Notes: generated by a model from the letters alone, not told the origin. Counted from the first letter of the stretch, positions 1 through 10,254 are shown. The stretch: 41,907 bases of DNA from Brevibacillus porteri (GCF_003013475.1 NZ_PXZO01000046.1:1-41907); one strand, 5' to 3'. Made by a program: numbers and translations.

Positions 1-35
1 GTTTTCAAAGAGCATTTTTTCGCAACAACCACTTC
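1..35 (-). other. rRNA operon leader with boxA-like sequence (partial)
   Basis: Read on the minus strand, the end of the window contains TGCTCTTTGAAAAC, which resembles the boxA-type antitermination segment that precedes 16S rRNA in Bacilli. It lies directly downstream of a strong promoter pointing out of the window. The rRNA genes themselves are not included, so this identification is an inference from motif and context. Confidence 0.6.
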
Positions 36-64
36 ATCTTATCAGGTTGTCCAGGTCGTGTCAA
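36..64 (-). promoter_or_regulatory. Strong sigma-A promoter, probably of an rRNA operon
   Basis: On the minus strand a perfect -35 (TTGACA, 64 to 59) and a -10 (TAAGAT, 41 to 36) are separated by exactly 17 bases. An A/T-tract resembling an UP element lies just upstream (around 66–80). The promoter points to the left edge, away from lysS, and is followed by a boxA-like leader. This is the usual arrangement downstream of lysS in Bacilli, where an rRNA operon follows. Confidence 0.75.
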
Positions 65-216
65 CAAGTTTTTTTAACGTGTTTTTCAGCGACCTCATTA
101 ATCTATCACATACCTTGAAGGAAAAGCAAGAACTATTTTCACATCATTTTTTGTGATCGATTAAGTAAAAAAGAAGAACAGGTATTAATATAACACTTAA
201 CCTTTTTAAGTGCAAG

Positions 217-254
217 TAAAAAAATAAAACCACCTGAGTTTTTCTCAGATGGTT
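217..254 (-). terminator. Intrinsic terminator of lysS
   Basis: An 11-bp arm pair (228–238 and 244–254, one mismatch or G-U) with a 5-base loop is followed on the minus strand by an interrupted T-run (227 to 217). It begins 14 bases after the lysS stop codon. A second small AT-rich dyad (194–200 with 206–212) lies further downstream without a clear T-run. Nothing else is visible between it and the rRNA promoter. Confidence 0.85.
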
Positions 255-267
255 CTATTCAGAAAGA

Positions 268-1890
<1,623 letters not shown>

Positions 1891-2367
1891 TTACAGGTTA
1901 ATATCAAGAATCTCGTACTGAATGACTCCTGCCGGTACGTTAACGTCAACAATCGCGCCTTTTGCTTTGCCGAGGAGCGCTTGACCTACCGGGGACTCGT
2001 TGGAAATCTTGTTGTTCATCGGATCGGATTCAGCAGAACCTACAATCGTGTAATCCATAACATCACCGAACTCGAGATCTTTCAGCTTCACGCGGGAACC
2101 AACGCTTACAACACCTGTATCTACATCTTCATTTGTGATGATACGGGCATTGCGCAGCATTTTTTCCAGGGTCAGAATGCGGCCTTCAATGAACGCTTGC
2201 TCATTCTTTGCTTCTTCGTATTCAGAGTTCTCACTGATATCTCCAAAGCTAATCGCTTCTTTAATACGAGCAGCTACTTCCTTGCGTTTAACCGTTTTCA
2301 AATCTTCAAGCTCTTGTTCCAGCTTTGTTAAACCTTCTGGTGTAAGGATGACTTCTTTTTCAGACAT
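1891..2367 (-). CDS. greA: Transcription elongation factor GreA
   Basis: Enters the secondary channel of RNA polymerase and stimulates cleavage of backtracked RNA. The 158-residue protein has the expected layout: an N-terminal coiled coil (about residues 1–75) with the acidic tip [13 protein letters not shown] (Asp43 and Glu46), and a C-terminal FKBP-like domain. The start is ATG at 2367 with GGGGGA upstream. B. subtilis keeps greA elsewhere, so its place between dusB and lysS differs from that genome. The AT-rich upstream gap contains a TATAAT (around 2420) with no good -35, so greA may have its own promoter. Confidence 0.97.
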   Translation of the reverse strand: MSEKEVILTPEGLTKLEQELEDLKTVKRKEVAARIKEAISFGDISENSEYEEAKNEQAFIEGRILTLEKMLRNARIITNEDVDTGVVSVGSRVKLKDLEFGDVMDYTIVGSAESDPMNNKISNESPVGQALLGKAKGAIVDVNVPAGVIQYEILDINL

Positions 2368-2480
2368 GGTTCAATTCCCCCGTTTTAAAAAATGATTCCA
2401 TTTATACTGGGTAAAGTACAAAGGATTATATGTAGATGTTCTATACAATATACAGCAGAATGCAATCGTCTGTGAGGTTC

Positions 2481-2512
2481 AAAGGTAAAGCTGCCAGTGA
2501 GGACTGGCAGCT
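2481..2512 (-). terminator. Probable terminator of dusB
   Basis: A perfect 10-bp inverted repeat (2489–2498 with 2503–2512, loop of 4) is followed on the minus strand by TTTACCTTT, a broken T-run. It lies about 70 bases after the dusB stop codon. It is a strong stem with a mediocre T-run, so termination may be partial. Confidence 0.6.
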
Positions 2513-2584
2513 CGGCACCCAATATTACGGAGTATTATAGGATATGAAGGAACCCTTGTCAATGTCTGGAATGAACCACCAGTT

Positions 2585-3613
2585 TTAGTAGCTGACAGCC
2601 TCATCACGTGCTGTTTCCAGCGGTTCTTCGCTGTCATCGGCGTAGTTTTCAATCCAGTCGACAAAGTTCATGAGGACGCGACGAAGCTCCTCTTCTGTCT
2701 CAACTGCATTCACGAGATTTTTCGTGTGCGTCGAGCCCTTCAAGCCTTTCAAGTAATACGCCGCGTGCTTGCGCATCTCAAGGACTCCCACTCTCGGACC
2801 CTTCAGCGCGATTAAACGCTCTGCATGCAATAAACAAATATTCATCTTTTCACGTGCGGTTGGCTCTGGACCCAGCTCGCCCTTCGTCAGGTATTGAATG
2901 GTGCGATACAGCATCCACGGATTGCCAAGTGCAGCACGTCCAATCATGACACCATCGCAGCCCGTTGTATCCAGCATACGTCTCGCATCCTCAGGAGTAG
3001 CGACATCCCCGTTTCCGATTACCGGAATCGAAACGGTTTCCTTCACGCGACGGATCCATTCCCAGTCAGCTTGCCCCTTATACATTTGTACGCGGGTGCG
3101 TCCATGAACAGCAACCGCTTTGCCACCTGCACGTTCTACTGCCTTTGCGTTATCCAGTACGTACAGATGATCTTCGTCCCAGCCTAATCTCATTTTCACG
3201 GTAACCGGCTTGTCGACCGCATCGACCACAGCAGATACGACTTCGTAAATTTTATCTGGATCGAGTAACAGACGCGCACCTGCATCACAGCTCGTAATTT
3301 TCGGCACAGGACAGCCCATGTTGATATCAATGATATCCGCATTCGTATGCTGGTCTACATATTTCGCCGCACTCACCAAGGTTTCCTTGTCTCCACCAAA
3401 AATCTGCAAACTTAGTGGTTTTTCGCGTTCGTCGACAAACAGCATGTCTATCGTTTTTTTGTTTCCGTGCACGATGCCCTTGTCGCTTACCATCTCGGCG
3501 CAAACCAATCCAGTACCGAACTCCTTTGCAATCAGACGAAAAGCAGGATTACAAACACCTGCCATTGGAGCGAGAACTACGTTGTTTTTTAATTCGATAT
3601 TGCCGATTTTCAT
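2585..3613 (-). CDS. dusB: tRNA-dihydrouridine synthase (DusB family)
   Basis: FMN enzyme that reduces specific uridines in the tRNA D-loop to dihydrouridine. The 342-residue product has a TIM-barrel start ([10 protein letters not shown]), the catalytic cysteine in NMGCPVPK (about residue 101), substrate/FMN residues in KMRLGW and VHGRTR, and a GNGDV phosphate-binding segment. A helical tRNA-binding domain follows at the C-terminus. TAAGGAGG lies nine bases before the ATG. It is the equivalent of B. subtilis yacF at the end of the folate operon. Confidence 0.95.
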   Translation of the reverse strand: MKIGNIELKNNVVLAPMAGVCNPAFRLIAKEFGTGLVCAEMVSDKGIVHGNKKTIDMLFVDEREKPLSLQIFGGDKETLVSAAKYVDQHTNADIIDINMGCPVPKITSCDAGARLLLDPDKIYEVVSAVVDAVDKPVTVKMRLGWDEDHLYVLDNAKAVERAGGKAVAVHGRTRVQMYKGQADWEWIRRVKETVSIPVIGNGDVATPEDARRMLDTTGCDGVMIGRAALGNPWMLYRTIQYLTKGELGPEPTAREKMNICLLHAERLIALKGPRVGVLEMRKHAAYYLKGLKGSTHTKNLVNAVETEEELRRVLMNFVDWIENYADDSEEPLETARDEAVSY

Positions 3614-3683
3614 CTATTTTCGCCTCCTTATTCCCGCTTAGTCGGGGTCTTGGAGAGGACAATCCTATCCAAACTTCATTACA

Positions 3684-3893
3684 TCACTTATTTATAGCAC
3701 ATAATTCATCGTAGTCTACCTGTAAAGTGCTGGCGATCTTCCGTAATACAGGCTCTGTTGGCGTACGAGTTCCTCTCTCTAGTGATCCAACAAACGACAG
3801 TGACACTCCCATCTTGTCCGAAAGGGACTGTTGCGTATACCCTTTTAGCTTTCGGAAGGACCGGATTCGATTTCCCAATTGATTGCTCCCCAC
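3684..3893 (-). CDS. Small HTH (Xre/Cro-type) protein, YazB-like
   Basis: A 69-residue protein that is almost entirely a helix-turn-helix domain (about residues 8–64; RIRSFRKLKGYTQQSLSDKM, then SFVGSLERG). Proteins of this fold bind DNA; its target is unknown. It starts with GTG at 3893, supported by AAGGGGG seven bases upstream, and overlaps the end of folK by 49 bases in another frame. B. subtilis has the similar yazB at the same place between folK and dusB. The conserved position suggests a role tied to the folate/dusB operon, but that is inference. Confidence 0.88.
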   Translation of the reverse strand: MGSNQLGNRIRSFRKLKGYTQQSLSDKMGVSLSFVGSLERGTRTPTEPVLRKIASTLQVDYDELCAINK

Positions 3894-4375
3894 TCACGTA
3901 CCCCCTTGTGATCCTCTACCAATAAGGAAAGATAATGATCAATGGTCTGGTTATGCTCAGGTAAAACGCCGCCTTCCCAAACGTCTCGAAGCGGCACGAG
4001 TACAAAAGCACGCTCACTCAGCCCGGGATGAGGAATCATGAGATTGTCTTGCGAAACACGAGATGTCCCGTACAACAGTAGGTCAATATCAATCGTGCGC
4101 GGTCCCCATCGAACCGTTCGTACACGACCCAGCTCTCGCTCTACTGACAAAGCCGTATCTAGCAGCTGATCCGGGGTCTGTTCTGTTTCCACAGCGATCG
4201 CCATATTCAGAAATGCGTCTTGTTCGACGTTACCAAATGGATCGGTCTCATAAACAGAGGAGACACGAAGCACGCGAATTCCAGGTTGCTCGTTCAATCT
4301 CTGTATCGCTAGGCGCAAGTTCTGTGCCCGATCCCCGAGATTGGAGCCTAGCGCCAAATACGCACAAACTGTCAT
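3845..4375 (-). CDS. folK: 2-amino-4-hydroxy-6-hydroxymethyldihydropteridine diphosphokinase
   Basis: Transfers pyrophosphate from ATP to 6-hydroxymethyl-dihydropterin, the step before dihydropteroate synthase. The 176-residue product has the HPPK signatures YLALGSNLGDR near the N-terminus and RWGPRTIDIDLLLYG, where the paired aspartates bind magnesium. Its ATG overlaps the folB stop codon by four bases, indicating translational coupling. The C-terminal coding region overlaps the start of the downstream HTH gene. Confidence 0.96.
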   Translation of the reverse strand: MTVCAYLALGSNLGDRAQNLRLAIQRLNEQPGIRVLRVSSVYETDPFGNVEQDAFLNMAIAVETEQTPDQLLDTALSVERELGRVRTVRWGPRTIDIDLLLYGTSRVSQDNLMIPHPGLSERAFVLVPLRDVWEGGVLPEHNQTIDHYLSLLVEDHKGVREWGAINWEIESGPSES

Positions 4376-4743
4376 GAAGCAAAATCCTCTCTTCTACGGA
4401 TCATCTCAATCGCAACCGACTCATAATGCCCATTGATCGGCGGATTCGGCTTGGTCACTTTTGCTTTGACTTCATGCAAAGGGAATTGCGTAAGTAGACG
4501 TTCTGCTATCACAGCGGTCAGTTTTTCTACCAGCTGAAACCGTTCACCCTCGACAATTTTTTGCACACAAGTAAAGATATCGGCGTAATTGACTGTATCG
4601 TGAAGATTGTCACTAGCTCCAGCTTTGGATAAATCGAGCGATAGCTCTAGATCGACATAAAACCGTTGGCCCAGCTCAGCCTCTGCTCCAAACACACCGT
4701 GATATCCATAAAAAGACATGCCATTGAAGTAGATTTTATCCAA
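4372..4743 (-). CDS. folB: Dihydroneopterin aldolase
   Basis: Converts dihydroneopterin to 6-hydroxymethyl-dihydropterin and glycolaldehyde. The 123-residue product has the expected length and the family pattern FNGMSFYGYHGVFGAE at the start and KVTKPNPPINGHYESVAIE near the end. It starts with TTG at 4743, inside the end of folP, with AGGGGG upstream. The overlaps with folP and folK point to one tightly coupled unit. Confidence 0.95.
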   Translation of the reverse strand: MDKIYFNGMSFYGYHGVFGAEAELGQRFYVDLELSLDLSKAGASDNLHDTVNYADIFTCVQKIVEGERFQLVEKLTAVIAERLLTQFPLHEVKAKVTKPNPPINGHYESVAIEMIRRREDFAS

Positions 4744-5932
4744 GGTTAAAGCCCCCTTTTAGCATCGCGTCCATCATCTTCGTCACTCTCTTCATTTCTT
4801 TGACATCATGCACCCGTACCATATGGCAGCCTTTTGCCGCCCCGAGGGCAACTGTCGCTGCGGTACCTTCGACACGTTCATCTACGGGCAAATCGAGAAC
4901 ATGACCGATCATCCGCTTGCGTGAAGTGGCAAGTAGAACAGGATAGCCCAGCCCTACCAGATCATCCAGCCTGCGCATCGTTTCGAGATTTTGCTCAACA
5001 GTCCTTACAAACCCGATCCCCGGATCAAGGATGATTCGCTCCTGTTTTACCCCTGCCTGCAAAGCGATCTGTACGGACTCACGCAGGTCTTCGATATAGT
5101 TTGGGAAAAAGTCGTGATAGTCCGTGTCTTCGCGATTATGCATCAGGATAATGGGCACGTCGAGACGAGCAGCTACCTCTGCCATCCGCGGGTCACGCTT
5201 CGCTCCCCATACATCATTAATGATATGTGCCCCTTCCAAAATAGCCCGTTCTGCAACCGCCGCTTTGTATGTGTCAATGGACAGCGGAACAGACAATTCC
5301 TGCGAAAGTGTCCGAATGACTGGCAGCACTCTATCCAGCTCCGTCGCCTCATCGACTGCTTCCGAGCCCGGACGTGTCGATTCTCCCCCGATATCAATCA
5401 GGTCCGCTCCAGCCTCAACCATCACACGCGCTTGTGCCAGTGCTGCGTCTACATCGACATAGCGACCGCCATCCGAGAATGAATCAGGTGTCACATTCAA
5501 AATGCCCATGACTAGCGTACGCTCTCCCAGTGGCAGGACATACTGGCCACAGTTCAGCTCGCGGCGCGCACGAAGCTTGGCAGGCATAGCTAAAACTTCC
5601 CGTACCTCTGCCGCCAACGCTCGTAGTTCTTCTGTTTGGGTTTTCATATGCTCCAACGCCAAATCTATCTTCTTTTGTGAAGCCAACAGCAGCACGTATT
5701 TTTTGTCGGCAGTACCTGGTTGGTCTGAAATAATGGCTTCCGCATCGAAAGAGTGCATAATCTCTCTCACACTCTGTGCTGTTGCCACACTCATGTTTTC
5801 CGTGTGAATCTTCAGGCTCGTCCCCGCTTCCGCCATGCGTTCGGCTTCTGGAACAGGAACACCCCTTTTGACAAGCTCCGATACCATCTCAGCGAAGGTC
5901 GCAGCATGGATTCGAAATGAATTGTATTTCAT
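4736..5932 (-). CDS. folP: Dihydropteroate synthase with an N-terminal extension
   Basis: Condenses 4-aminobenzoate with the pterin pyrophosphate; it is the sulfonamide target. The catalytic TIM barrel begins at about residue 138 (TLVMGILNVTPDSFSDGG) and carries IDIGGESTRPG, SIDTYKA and ILDPGIGF. The product is 398 residues, well above the usual 270–285. The extra 130 or so N-terminal residues contain a predicted helical stretch (about 85–125) and resemble no domain I recognise. The start is ATG at 5932 with GGGAG upstream; the frame opens two codons earlier with TTG. folB follows with an eight-base overlap. Confidence 0.95.
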   Translation of the reverse strand: MKYNSFRIHAATFAEMVSELVKRGVPVPEAERMAEAGTSLKIHTENMSVATAQSVREIMHSFDAEAIISDQPGTADKKYVLLLASQKKIDLALEHMKTQTEELRALAAEVREVLAMPAKLRARRELNCGQYVLPLGERTLVMGILNVTPDSFSDGGRYVDVDAALAQARVMVEAGADLIDIGGESTRPGSEAVDEATELDRVLPVIRTLSQELSVPLSIDTYKAAVAERAILEGAHIINDVWGAKRDPRMAEVAARLDVPIILMHNREDTDYHDFFPNYIEDLRESVQIALQAGVKQERIILDPGIGFVRTVEQNLETMRRLDDLVGLGYPVLLATSRKRMIGHVLDLPVDERVEGTAATVALGAAKGCHMVRVHDVKEMKRVTKMMDAMLKGGFNLG

Positions 5933-5984
5933 GATCAAACTCCCTTTTCCCGTCTTCGCACATTGAATAGTAGCATACCATAAT

Positions 5985-6830
5985 TTACTCGCTAGCCGCT
6001 ACAGACTGACGGTAGGCGCGGTGCAGTTCGCACGAATATGTACCATATGTCGAAGGGACGCAATGCCCGTCAATTTCGGTAATCGGAACGATCTCTTGCA
6101 CGGAATTTGTCGTAAAGACTTCATCGGCGTTGAGCAGATCTTCCAAGCGATATCGCCCTTCTTCGACAGGCATCGATAATTGCTGTGCCAAAGTCAAAAC
6201 ATGTCGCCGCGTCACTCCATCAAGAATGCCCGTATCAATAGAAGGGGTAAACAACTGGCCGCTTTTGACCCAAAACACATTGCTCACAATTCCTTCCGCC
6301 ACGAAGCCATCATGCGTCAAAAATAGACCTTCCACATCAGGACGGGCACCGAGTTCTTGGCGAGCAAGAGCATTGTTTAAGTAATTGTGCGATTTAAAGC
6401 GCTGGTGGCCTTCTGCTGTCTGCCTAGCCAACGCCAATGTCTGCAATCGTTTTGACGGAGGAGGTACCGCTAGAGGTGCTACGGGTTTGGCAAATACGAA
6501 TAAGGAAGGACGCTCGTACTCCCCTGCTACCAAGCCCACTCCTTCTGCGCCAGCGGTAATACTCAAGCGGACGTAAGCATCACGCAACTCGTTGGCATCT
6601 ATGGTCATTAAGATGGTTTCAGCCAGCTCTTCCTTTGTCCAAGCAGGTTGAATCTGCAACGCAAAAAGCCCGGAACAAAGCCGGGCGTAATGAGCATCCC
6701 ATAAAAATAGCTTGCGGTCGTATACACGTAACGTTTCAAACAAACCAATACCGTACAAAAACCCGTGGTCCAATACCGAAACTGTAGCCTCGTGAGCCGG
6801 ACAAATCGTCCCGTTAACATAAACGTGCAT
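5985..6830 (-). CDS. pabC: 4-amino-4-deoxychorismate lyase
   Basis: PLP enzyme of fold type IV that splits aminodeoxychorismate into 4-aminobenzoate and pyruvate. The 281-residue product shows the N-terminal DHGFLYGIGLFETLR motif and the PLP lysine in RFKSHNYLNN (Lys146). Branched-chain and D-amino acid transaminases share this fold. The identification as PabC rests on the motif details and on folP directly downstream. It is separated from its usual partner pabA by phoX-tatA-tatC. Confidence 0.93.
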   Translation of the reverse strand: MHVYVNGTICPAHEATVSVLDHGFLYGIGLFETLRVYDRKLFLWDAHYARLCSGLFALQIQPAWTKEELAETILMTIDANELRDAYVRLSITAGAEGVGLVAGEYERPSLFVFAKPVAPLAVPPPSKRLQTLALARQTAEGHQRFKSHNYLNNALARQELGARPDVEGLFLTHDGFVAEGIVSNVFWVKSGQLFTPSIDTGILDGVTRRHVLTLAQQLSMPVEEGRYRLEDLLNADEVFTTNSVQEIVPITEIDGHCVPSTYGTYSCELHRAYRQSVAASE

Positions 6831-6863
6831 CTGCGCTCTCTCCCGATAATATAGTCGAGAGCA

Positions 6864-7598
6864 TCATATCATATTTTCCGAGGAAACCGCTGTCTCCTGC
6901 ACACGTTTGCCGTGTACGAAACGCGAGATAGTAATGGAGATTTCATATAAAACGATGAGTGGCACAATTACCATAATATCGGACAGAAAATCAGGCGGCG
7001 TAATGGTAATCGAGATAATCGCGAGCACCAAATAGGCGGGTTTGCGCATTTTAGCCAAGCGATGCGGGTTGAGAATCCCCAAATGGCTCAAAAACAAAAC
7101 GACAACCGGCAGTTCAAAAAGCAACCCAAACGGCAGACACAGATTGAGCATAAAGGTGAAGTAATCGTTCGCTGTTATGACCAGTTCAAAATTCCCGTTG
7201 GATAGCCCTAAAACAAATTTGTACATCATCGGAAAGAGCACAAAGTATGCGAAGGAAAGCCCGAAAATAAACAGCAGGAATAGAGCCGGGATATACATGA
7301 GCGCCACTTTTCGCTCTCTTTCTTCCAATGCGGGCACCACGAAGCGCCAAACTTGATACGCGGCAACCGGGATTGTTATCGCAATCGCACCGACTGCGGA
7401 CAACTTCACATAGATCGAAAGGATATCTCCCGGCCCAAGAATCGCCAGCTTTTCCCCTGAATGATTCGCTAACGCCAAATAAATATGATCCACAAACAAA
7501 AAGCAGATAACCATACTGACAACCAGAACGGACAGCACAATCAAAATTCTGCGGCGCAGGTCTGTAACATGCTCAAGTATAGGCATCTCTTTGCTCAC
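6864..7598 (-). CDS. tatC: Sec-independent protein translocase TatC
   Basis: Multi-spanning membrane protein that recognises twin-arginine signal peptides. The 244-residue product has the conserved N-terminal HVTDLRRRI segment, six hydrophobic spans, and the family region FELPVVVLFLSHLGIL. It starts with GTG at 7598 behind GGAGGAG. It follows tatA, with a hairpin in the 69-base gap, and both follow phoX, the likely substrate. It may also serve other Tat substrates. Confidence 0.96.
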   Translation of the reverse strand: MSKEMPILEHVTDLRRRILIVLSVLVVSMVICFLFVDHIYLALANHSGEKLAILGPGDILSIYVKLSAVGAIAITIPVAAYQVWRFVVPALEERERKVALMYIPALFLLFIFGLSFAYFVLFPMMYKFVLGLSNGNFELVITANDYFTFMLNLCLPFGLLFELPVVVLFLSHLGILNPHRLAKMRKPAYLVLAIISITITPPDFLSDIMVIVPLIVLYEISITISRFVHGKRVQETAVSSENMI

Positions 7599-7620
7599 TC
7601 GAACTCCTCCTCATGCGCGG

Positions 7621-7654
7621 AAAAAGGCAGTGCGTCACGTGTACGCACCGCCTT
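7621..7654 (-). terminator. Attenuating hairpin between tatA and tatC
   Basis: A 12-bp stem with one mismatch (7624–7635 with 7643–7654, loop of 7) is followed on the minus strand by only five T residues and then GC-rich sequence. It starts 14 bases after the tatA stop codon. It looks like a leaky terminator or a message-stabilising hairpin that would let tatA be expressed above tatC. Confidence 0.6.
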
Positions 7655-7667
7655 CTCTCTGGCTGGA

Positions 7668-7868
7668 TTAGTTGATTCGTTTCAACGCTTCTTCTGGAGC
7701 CTTCTCTTTTTCATCATCGTCTTTGGTCAAATCTTTTGCTGCAGTTTTAAATTCGGTCAAGGTTCGTCCAAAAGCACGACCGATCTCTGGCAGTTTACTC
7801 GGCCCGAAAATCACCAAAGCAATGATCAGGATCAGAATTAATCCAGGAATACCGATGCTCGACAGCAT
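7668..7868 (-). CDS. tatA: Twin-arginine translocase subunit TatA
   Basis: Small membrane protein that oligomerises to form the Tat transport path. The 66-residue product has one N-terminal transmembrane helix ([20 protein letters not shown]), the conserved FGPSKLPE hinge, an amphipathic helix with FGRTLTEFK and a charged tail. The start at 7868 has AAGGAG upstream. It lies 20 bases after phoX. Confidence 0.96.
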   Translation of the reverse strand: MLSSIGIPGLILILIIALVIFGPSKLPEIGRAFGRTLTEFKTAAKDLTKDDDEKEKAPEEALKRIN

Positions 7869-7888
7869 AATCTGTTACACTCCTTGTC

Positions 7889-9532
7889 CTAGAAACCTGT
7901 AATAGCAATCACGCTCGGCATGGCTACTGCATTTCCACCTTTAGGCCAGTGGCTGGTCGGCTTGTCATACGACTTCAGGTTTTCACCTGGATGCTGCACC
8001 GCCAGGAACAGTGTTTTTTCATCAGGGGTGAACCAAGGACCTGTCATTTCAGCGCCTACTGGTGCAGACGCGAATTGTGCGGCTTCTCCCTTGCTGTTAC
8101 CCGTTGTTGGAATGAAAAACACCCCATTGTTTCCAAAGGATTTATAAATACCGCTGTTCATCGACGAGGACGAGATATCTGTCACGACCCACAGGTTACC
8201 CGCGCTGTCGAAAGCCATGTTGTCTGGCGCCGCAAAACCGCTTTGTGGTCCACCTGCTGCAAAAATCTCAAACGTAAACTCCAAGCCTGCATGGTTGTTG
8301 TCTTTCTCGAACAGGCGAACGATTTGTCCGTAGAAGTTGCCATGCTTGTCATTGTTGGTCAAGGCAATGAAGACGGAACCATCAATCGGATGCACTTCCA
8401 GGTCTTCTGGGCGATCCATCGGGGTAGCCCCTACTGCTTTGGATGCATCTCGGCAGTTGAGAAGCACGTCAGCCTGAGAAGCAAACATCGGTTTGCCATC
8501 TGCATCGACTGCTTTTTTCAGTGCTTCGTTAGTTGCGAAATCCAACGCAATCCACTTGCCCTTTCCGAAGTTGGCAACGTACAGTGTACCCTCTTCCAGC
8601 AGCTTGGAATTGTTTTTCCCTGCCTTCGGATCGTACTTGCCTTTGGATACATACTTATACACGTATTGGTCTTTCGCATCATCCCCCATGTAGACGACCA
8701 ATTGTCCAGATGGAGCCAGAACCATTGCCGTGTTTTCGTGGGAGAATCTGCCCAGTGCTGTATGCTTTTTCGGAGTCGATTTCGGATCAAATGGATCTAC
8801 CTCTACAACCCAGCCATAATGCTCGGCTTCAGGCAGCTTGCAATCACCGACGACGTCCTTGTAGTTTTCCTCGCAGGAAAGAATTGTATTCCACATCGTC
8901 ACGCCGCCAGAACAATTCGCAAATGTTCCGGTTACTTCTTTGGCAATAGAAGCTGCTGGGCCAGTCAACACATGCTTGGTCAGTCCGCTCACCCGACGGC
9001 CATATTCGGAATCGGAAACAAGCTTCCAGCTGCCATTTTCTTTTTTGATTTCAATAATGGAACCGCCCAGTGCATACAAGTACTTCTTGATTTGCTCAGG
9101 GGTACGTTTGTTGTCATCTGCATCTGCATTCAGATAGTCATAGCCATTCACGTAATATTCCAACTCACCTAAATATTCGTGATTCACCCACAAGAGGCCA
9201 TGATCGGACTTGCCTTCGATTGGTAAGAAACAGGTGAAGTCATTGTTGAACCCGAAGGTATCTCCTACTGCATTGATTTTATCGCCATAGGAAGCCACTA
9301 CATCGTATTTGAAGCCGTCCGGCAGTACAACATCGTCTTTCGTAGTCGGATGAATTTCTTTGAATTTCGGATTGAAGTTATGTTTTTTTGTATCGAGACC
9401 AAACAGATGGTCGGCTGTTTTTCCTGATAGGGTATTACCAGCTGCCAGGGCAGGAATTCCTGTTGCTACCGAAGCCAACGCCGCTGTCCCTACACCGAGA
9501 TAAGTCAAAAACTGTCGACGATTTACATCCAT
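7889..9532 (-). CDS. phoX: PhoX-type alkaline phosphatase, Tat-exported
   Basis: A 547-residue protein of the PhoX (DUF839) family, calcium- and iron-dependent phosphomonoesterases that release phosphate from organic esters outside the cell. The N-terminus is a twin-arginine signal (NRRQFLTYLGVG, then a hydrophobic stretch ending in ALAA). Family segments such as LWVNHEYLG, NCSGGVTMWNTILSCEEN and MDRPEDLEVHP are visible. The ATG at 9532 has AAGGAGAG upstream. tatA and tatC follow directly, which pairs the substrate with its exporter. A Pho-box-like array lies upstream. B. subtilis instead pairs phoD with tatAd-tatCd. Confidence 0.93.
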   Translation of the reverse strand: MDVNRRQFLTYLGVGTAALASVATGIPALAAGNTLSGKTADHLFGLDTKKHNFNPKFKEIHPTTKDDVVLPDGFKYDVVASYGDKINAVGDTFGFNNDFTCFLPIEGKSDHGLLWVNHEYLGELEYYVNGYDYLNADADDNKRTPEQIKKYLYALGGSIIEIKKENGSWKLVSDSEYGRRVSGLTKHVLTGPAASIAKEVTGTFANCSGGVTMWNTILSCEENYKDVVGDCKLPEAEHYGWVVEVDPFDPKSTPKKHTALGRFSHENTAMVLAPSGQLVVYMGDDAKDQYVYKYVSKGKYDPKAGKNNSKLLEEGTLYVANFGKGKWIALDFATNEALKKAVDADGKPMFASQADVLLNCRDASKAVGATPMDRPEDLEVHPIDGSVFIALTNNDKHGNFYGQIVRLFEKDNNHAGLEFTFEIFAAGGPQSGFAAPDNMAFDSAGNLWVVTDISSSSMNSGIYKSFGNNGVFFIPTTGNSKGEAAQFASAPVGAEMTGPWFTPDEKTLFLAVQHPGENLKSYDKPTSHWPKGGNAVAMPSVIAITGF

Positions 9533-9566
9533 TTACTATCTCTCCTTTTTCGCCTTCTTCTGTTTC

Positions 9567-9620
9567 ATTGTACAATCCGTATATCGAGGAACCATGAATG
9601 TTATATAAAGAGTATGTAAA
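9567..9620 (-). promoter_or_regulatory. Pho-box-like repeats and promoter of phoX
   Basis: On the minus strand four 6-base units recur every 11 bases: TTTACA (9620–9615), TTTATA (9609–9604), TTCATG (9598–9593) and TCGATA (9587–9582). The first two fit the Bacillus PhoP consensus TT(A/C/T)A(C/T)A; the last two are weaker. A -10 (TACAAT, 9572–9567) follows after nine bases with no good -35, as in PhoP-activated promoters. The first unit overlaps the T-run of the pabA terminator. That PhoP binds here is inference. Confidence 0.65.
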
Positions 9621-9650
9621 TAAAAAAACCGCCCTCGAAAAAAGGCGGTT
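9617..9650 (-). terminator. Terminator of pabB-pabA
   Basis: A 7-bp stem (9627–9633 with 9644–9650) is followed on the minus strand by a T-run broken only by one A (about 9628 to 9617). It starts shortly after the pabA stop codon and separates pabB-pabA from phoX. Confidence 0.85.
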
Positions 9651-9669
9651 TTCCTGTTCTATCTATGCG

Positions 9670-10254
9670 TTAACCTGTCGTTTGGCGCGCGTATGCGGTA
9701 AGGAAGTTCTTCAGCAATTGCTTGCCGTGCTCCGTAATAATCGATTCAGGGTGGAACTGGACGCCTTCGATTGGGAACTCCCGATGGCGCACAGCCATAA
9801 TTTCACCTTCCGCTGTCCGTGCGGTTACTTCCAGCTCACTCGGAATGGACGCTTCCTCAATAATCAAAGAATGGTAGCGTGCCGCCGTAAACGGGGAAGG
9901 GATGTCCTGAAAGATGGTTTTGCCATCATGGAAAACTTCTGACGTTTTTCCATGCATCAAGCGCTCGGCCCGAATGACTTTTCCGCCAAACACTTGCCCA
10001 ATGGACTGATGGCCCAAACAAACACCCAAAATCGGAATTTTTCCGGCAAAATGGCGGATCGCATCCATGCTGATCCCCGCTTCATTTGGCGTGCACGGTC
10101 CTGGAGACACCATCAAATAATCCGGTGCCAACCGTTCGATTTCTTCCAGTGTAATTTTGTCATTGCGATACACTTGCAGCTCTTCCCCAAGCTCTCCCAC
10201 ATACTGCACCAAATTGTAGGTAAAGGAATCGTAGTTATCAATCATCAATATCAT
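9670..10254 (-). CDS. pabA: Glutamine amidotransferase subunit, aminodeoxychorismate/anthranilate synthase
   Basis: Class I glutaminase that supplies ammonia to PabB, and in Bacilli often also to TrpE. The product is 194 residues with the catalytic triad visible: Cys79 in GVCLGH, and His168 and Glu170 in FHPES. The start chosen (ATG at 10254, [14 protein letters not shown]) matches the family N-terminus. An in-frame ATG at 10275 overlaps the pabB end and would add seven residues. A terminator follows the gene. Confidence 0.94.
   Translation of the reverse strand: MILMIDNYDSFTYNLVQYVGELGEELQVYRNDKITLEEIERLAPDYLMVSPGPCTPNEAGISMDAIRHFAGKIPILGVCLGHQSIGQVFGGKVIRAERLMHGKTSEVFHDGKTIFQDIPSPFTAARYHSLIIEEASIPSELEVTARTAEGEIMAVRHREFPIEGVQFHPESIITEHGKQLLKNFLTAYARQTTG

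Noticed and set aside
7949..9172. Long plus-strand reading frame (407 codons)
   Set aside because: It is antisense to phoX, with Cys- and His-rich random-looking sequence. phoX is well supported on the other strand.
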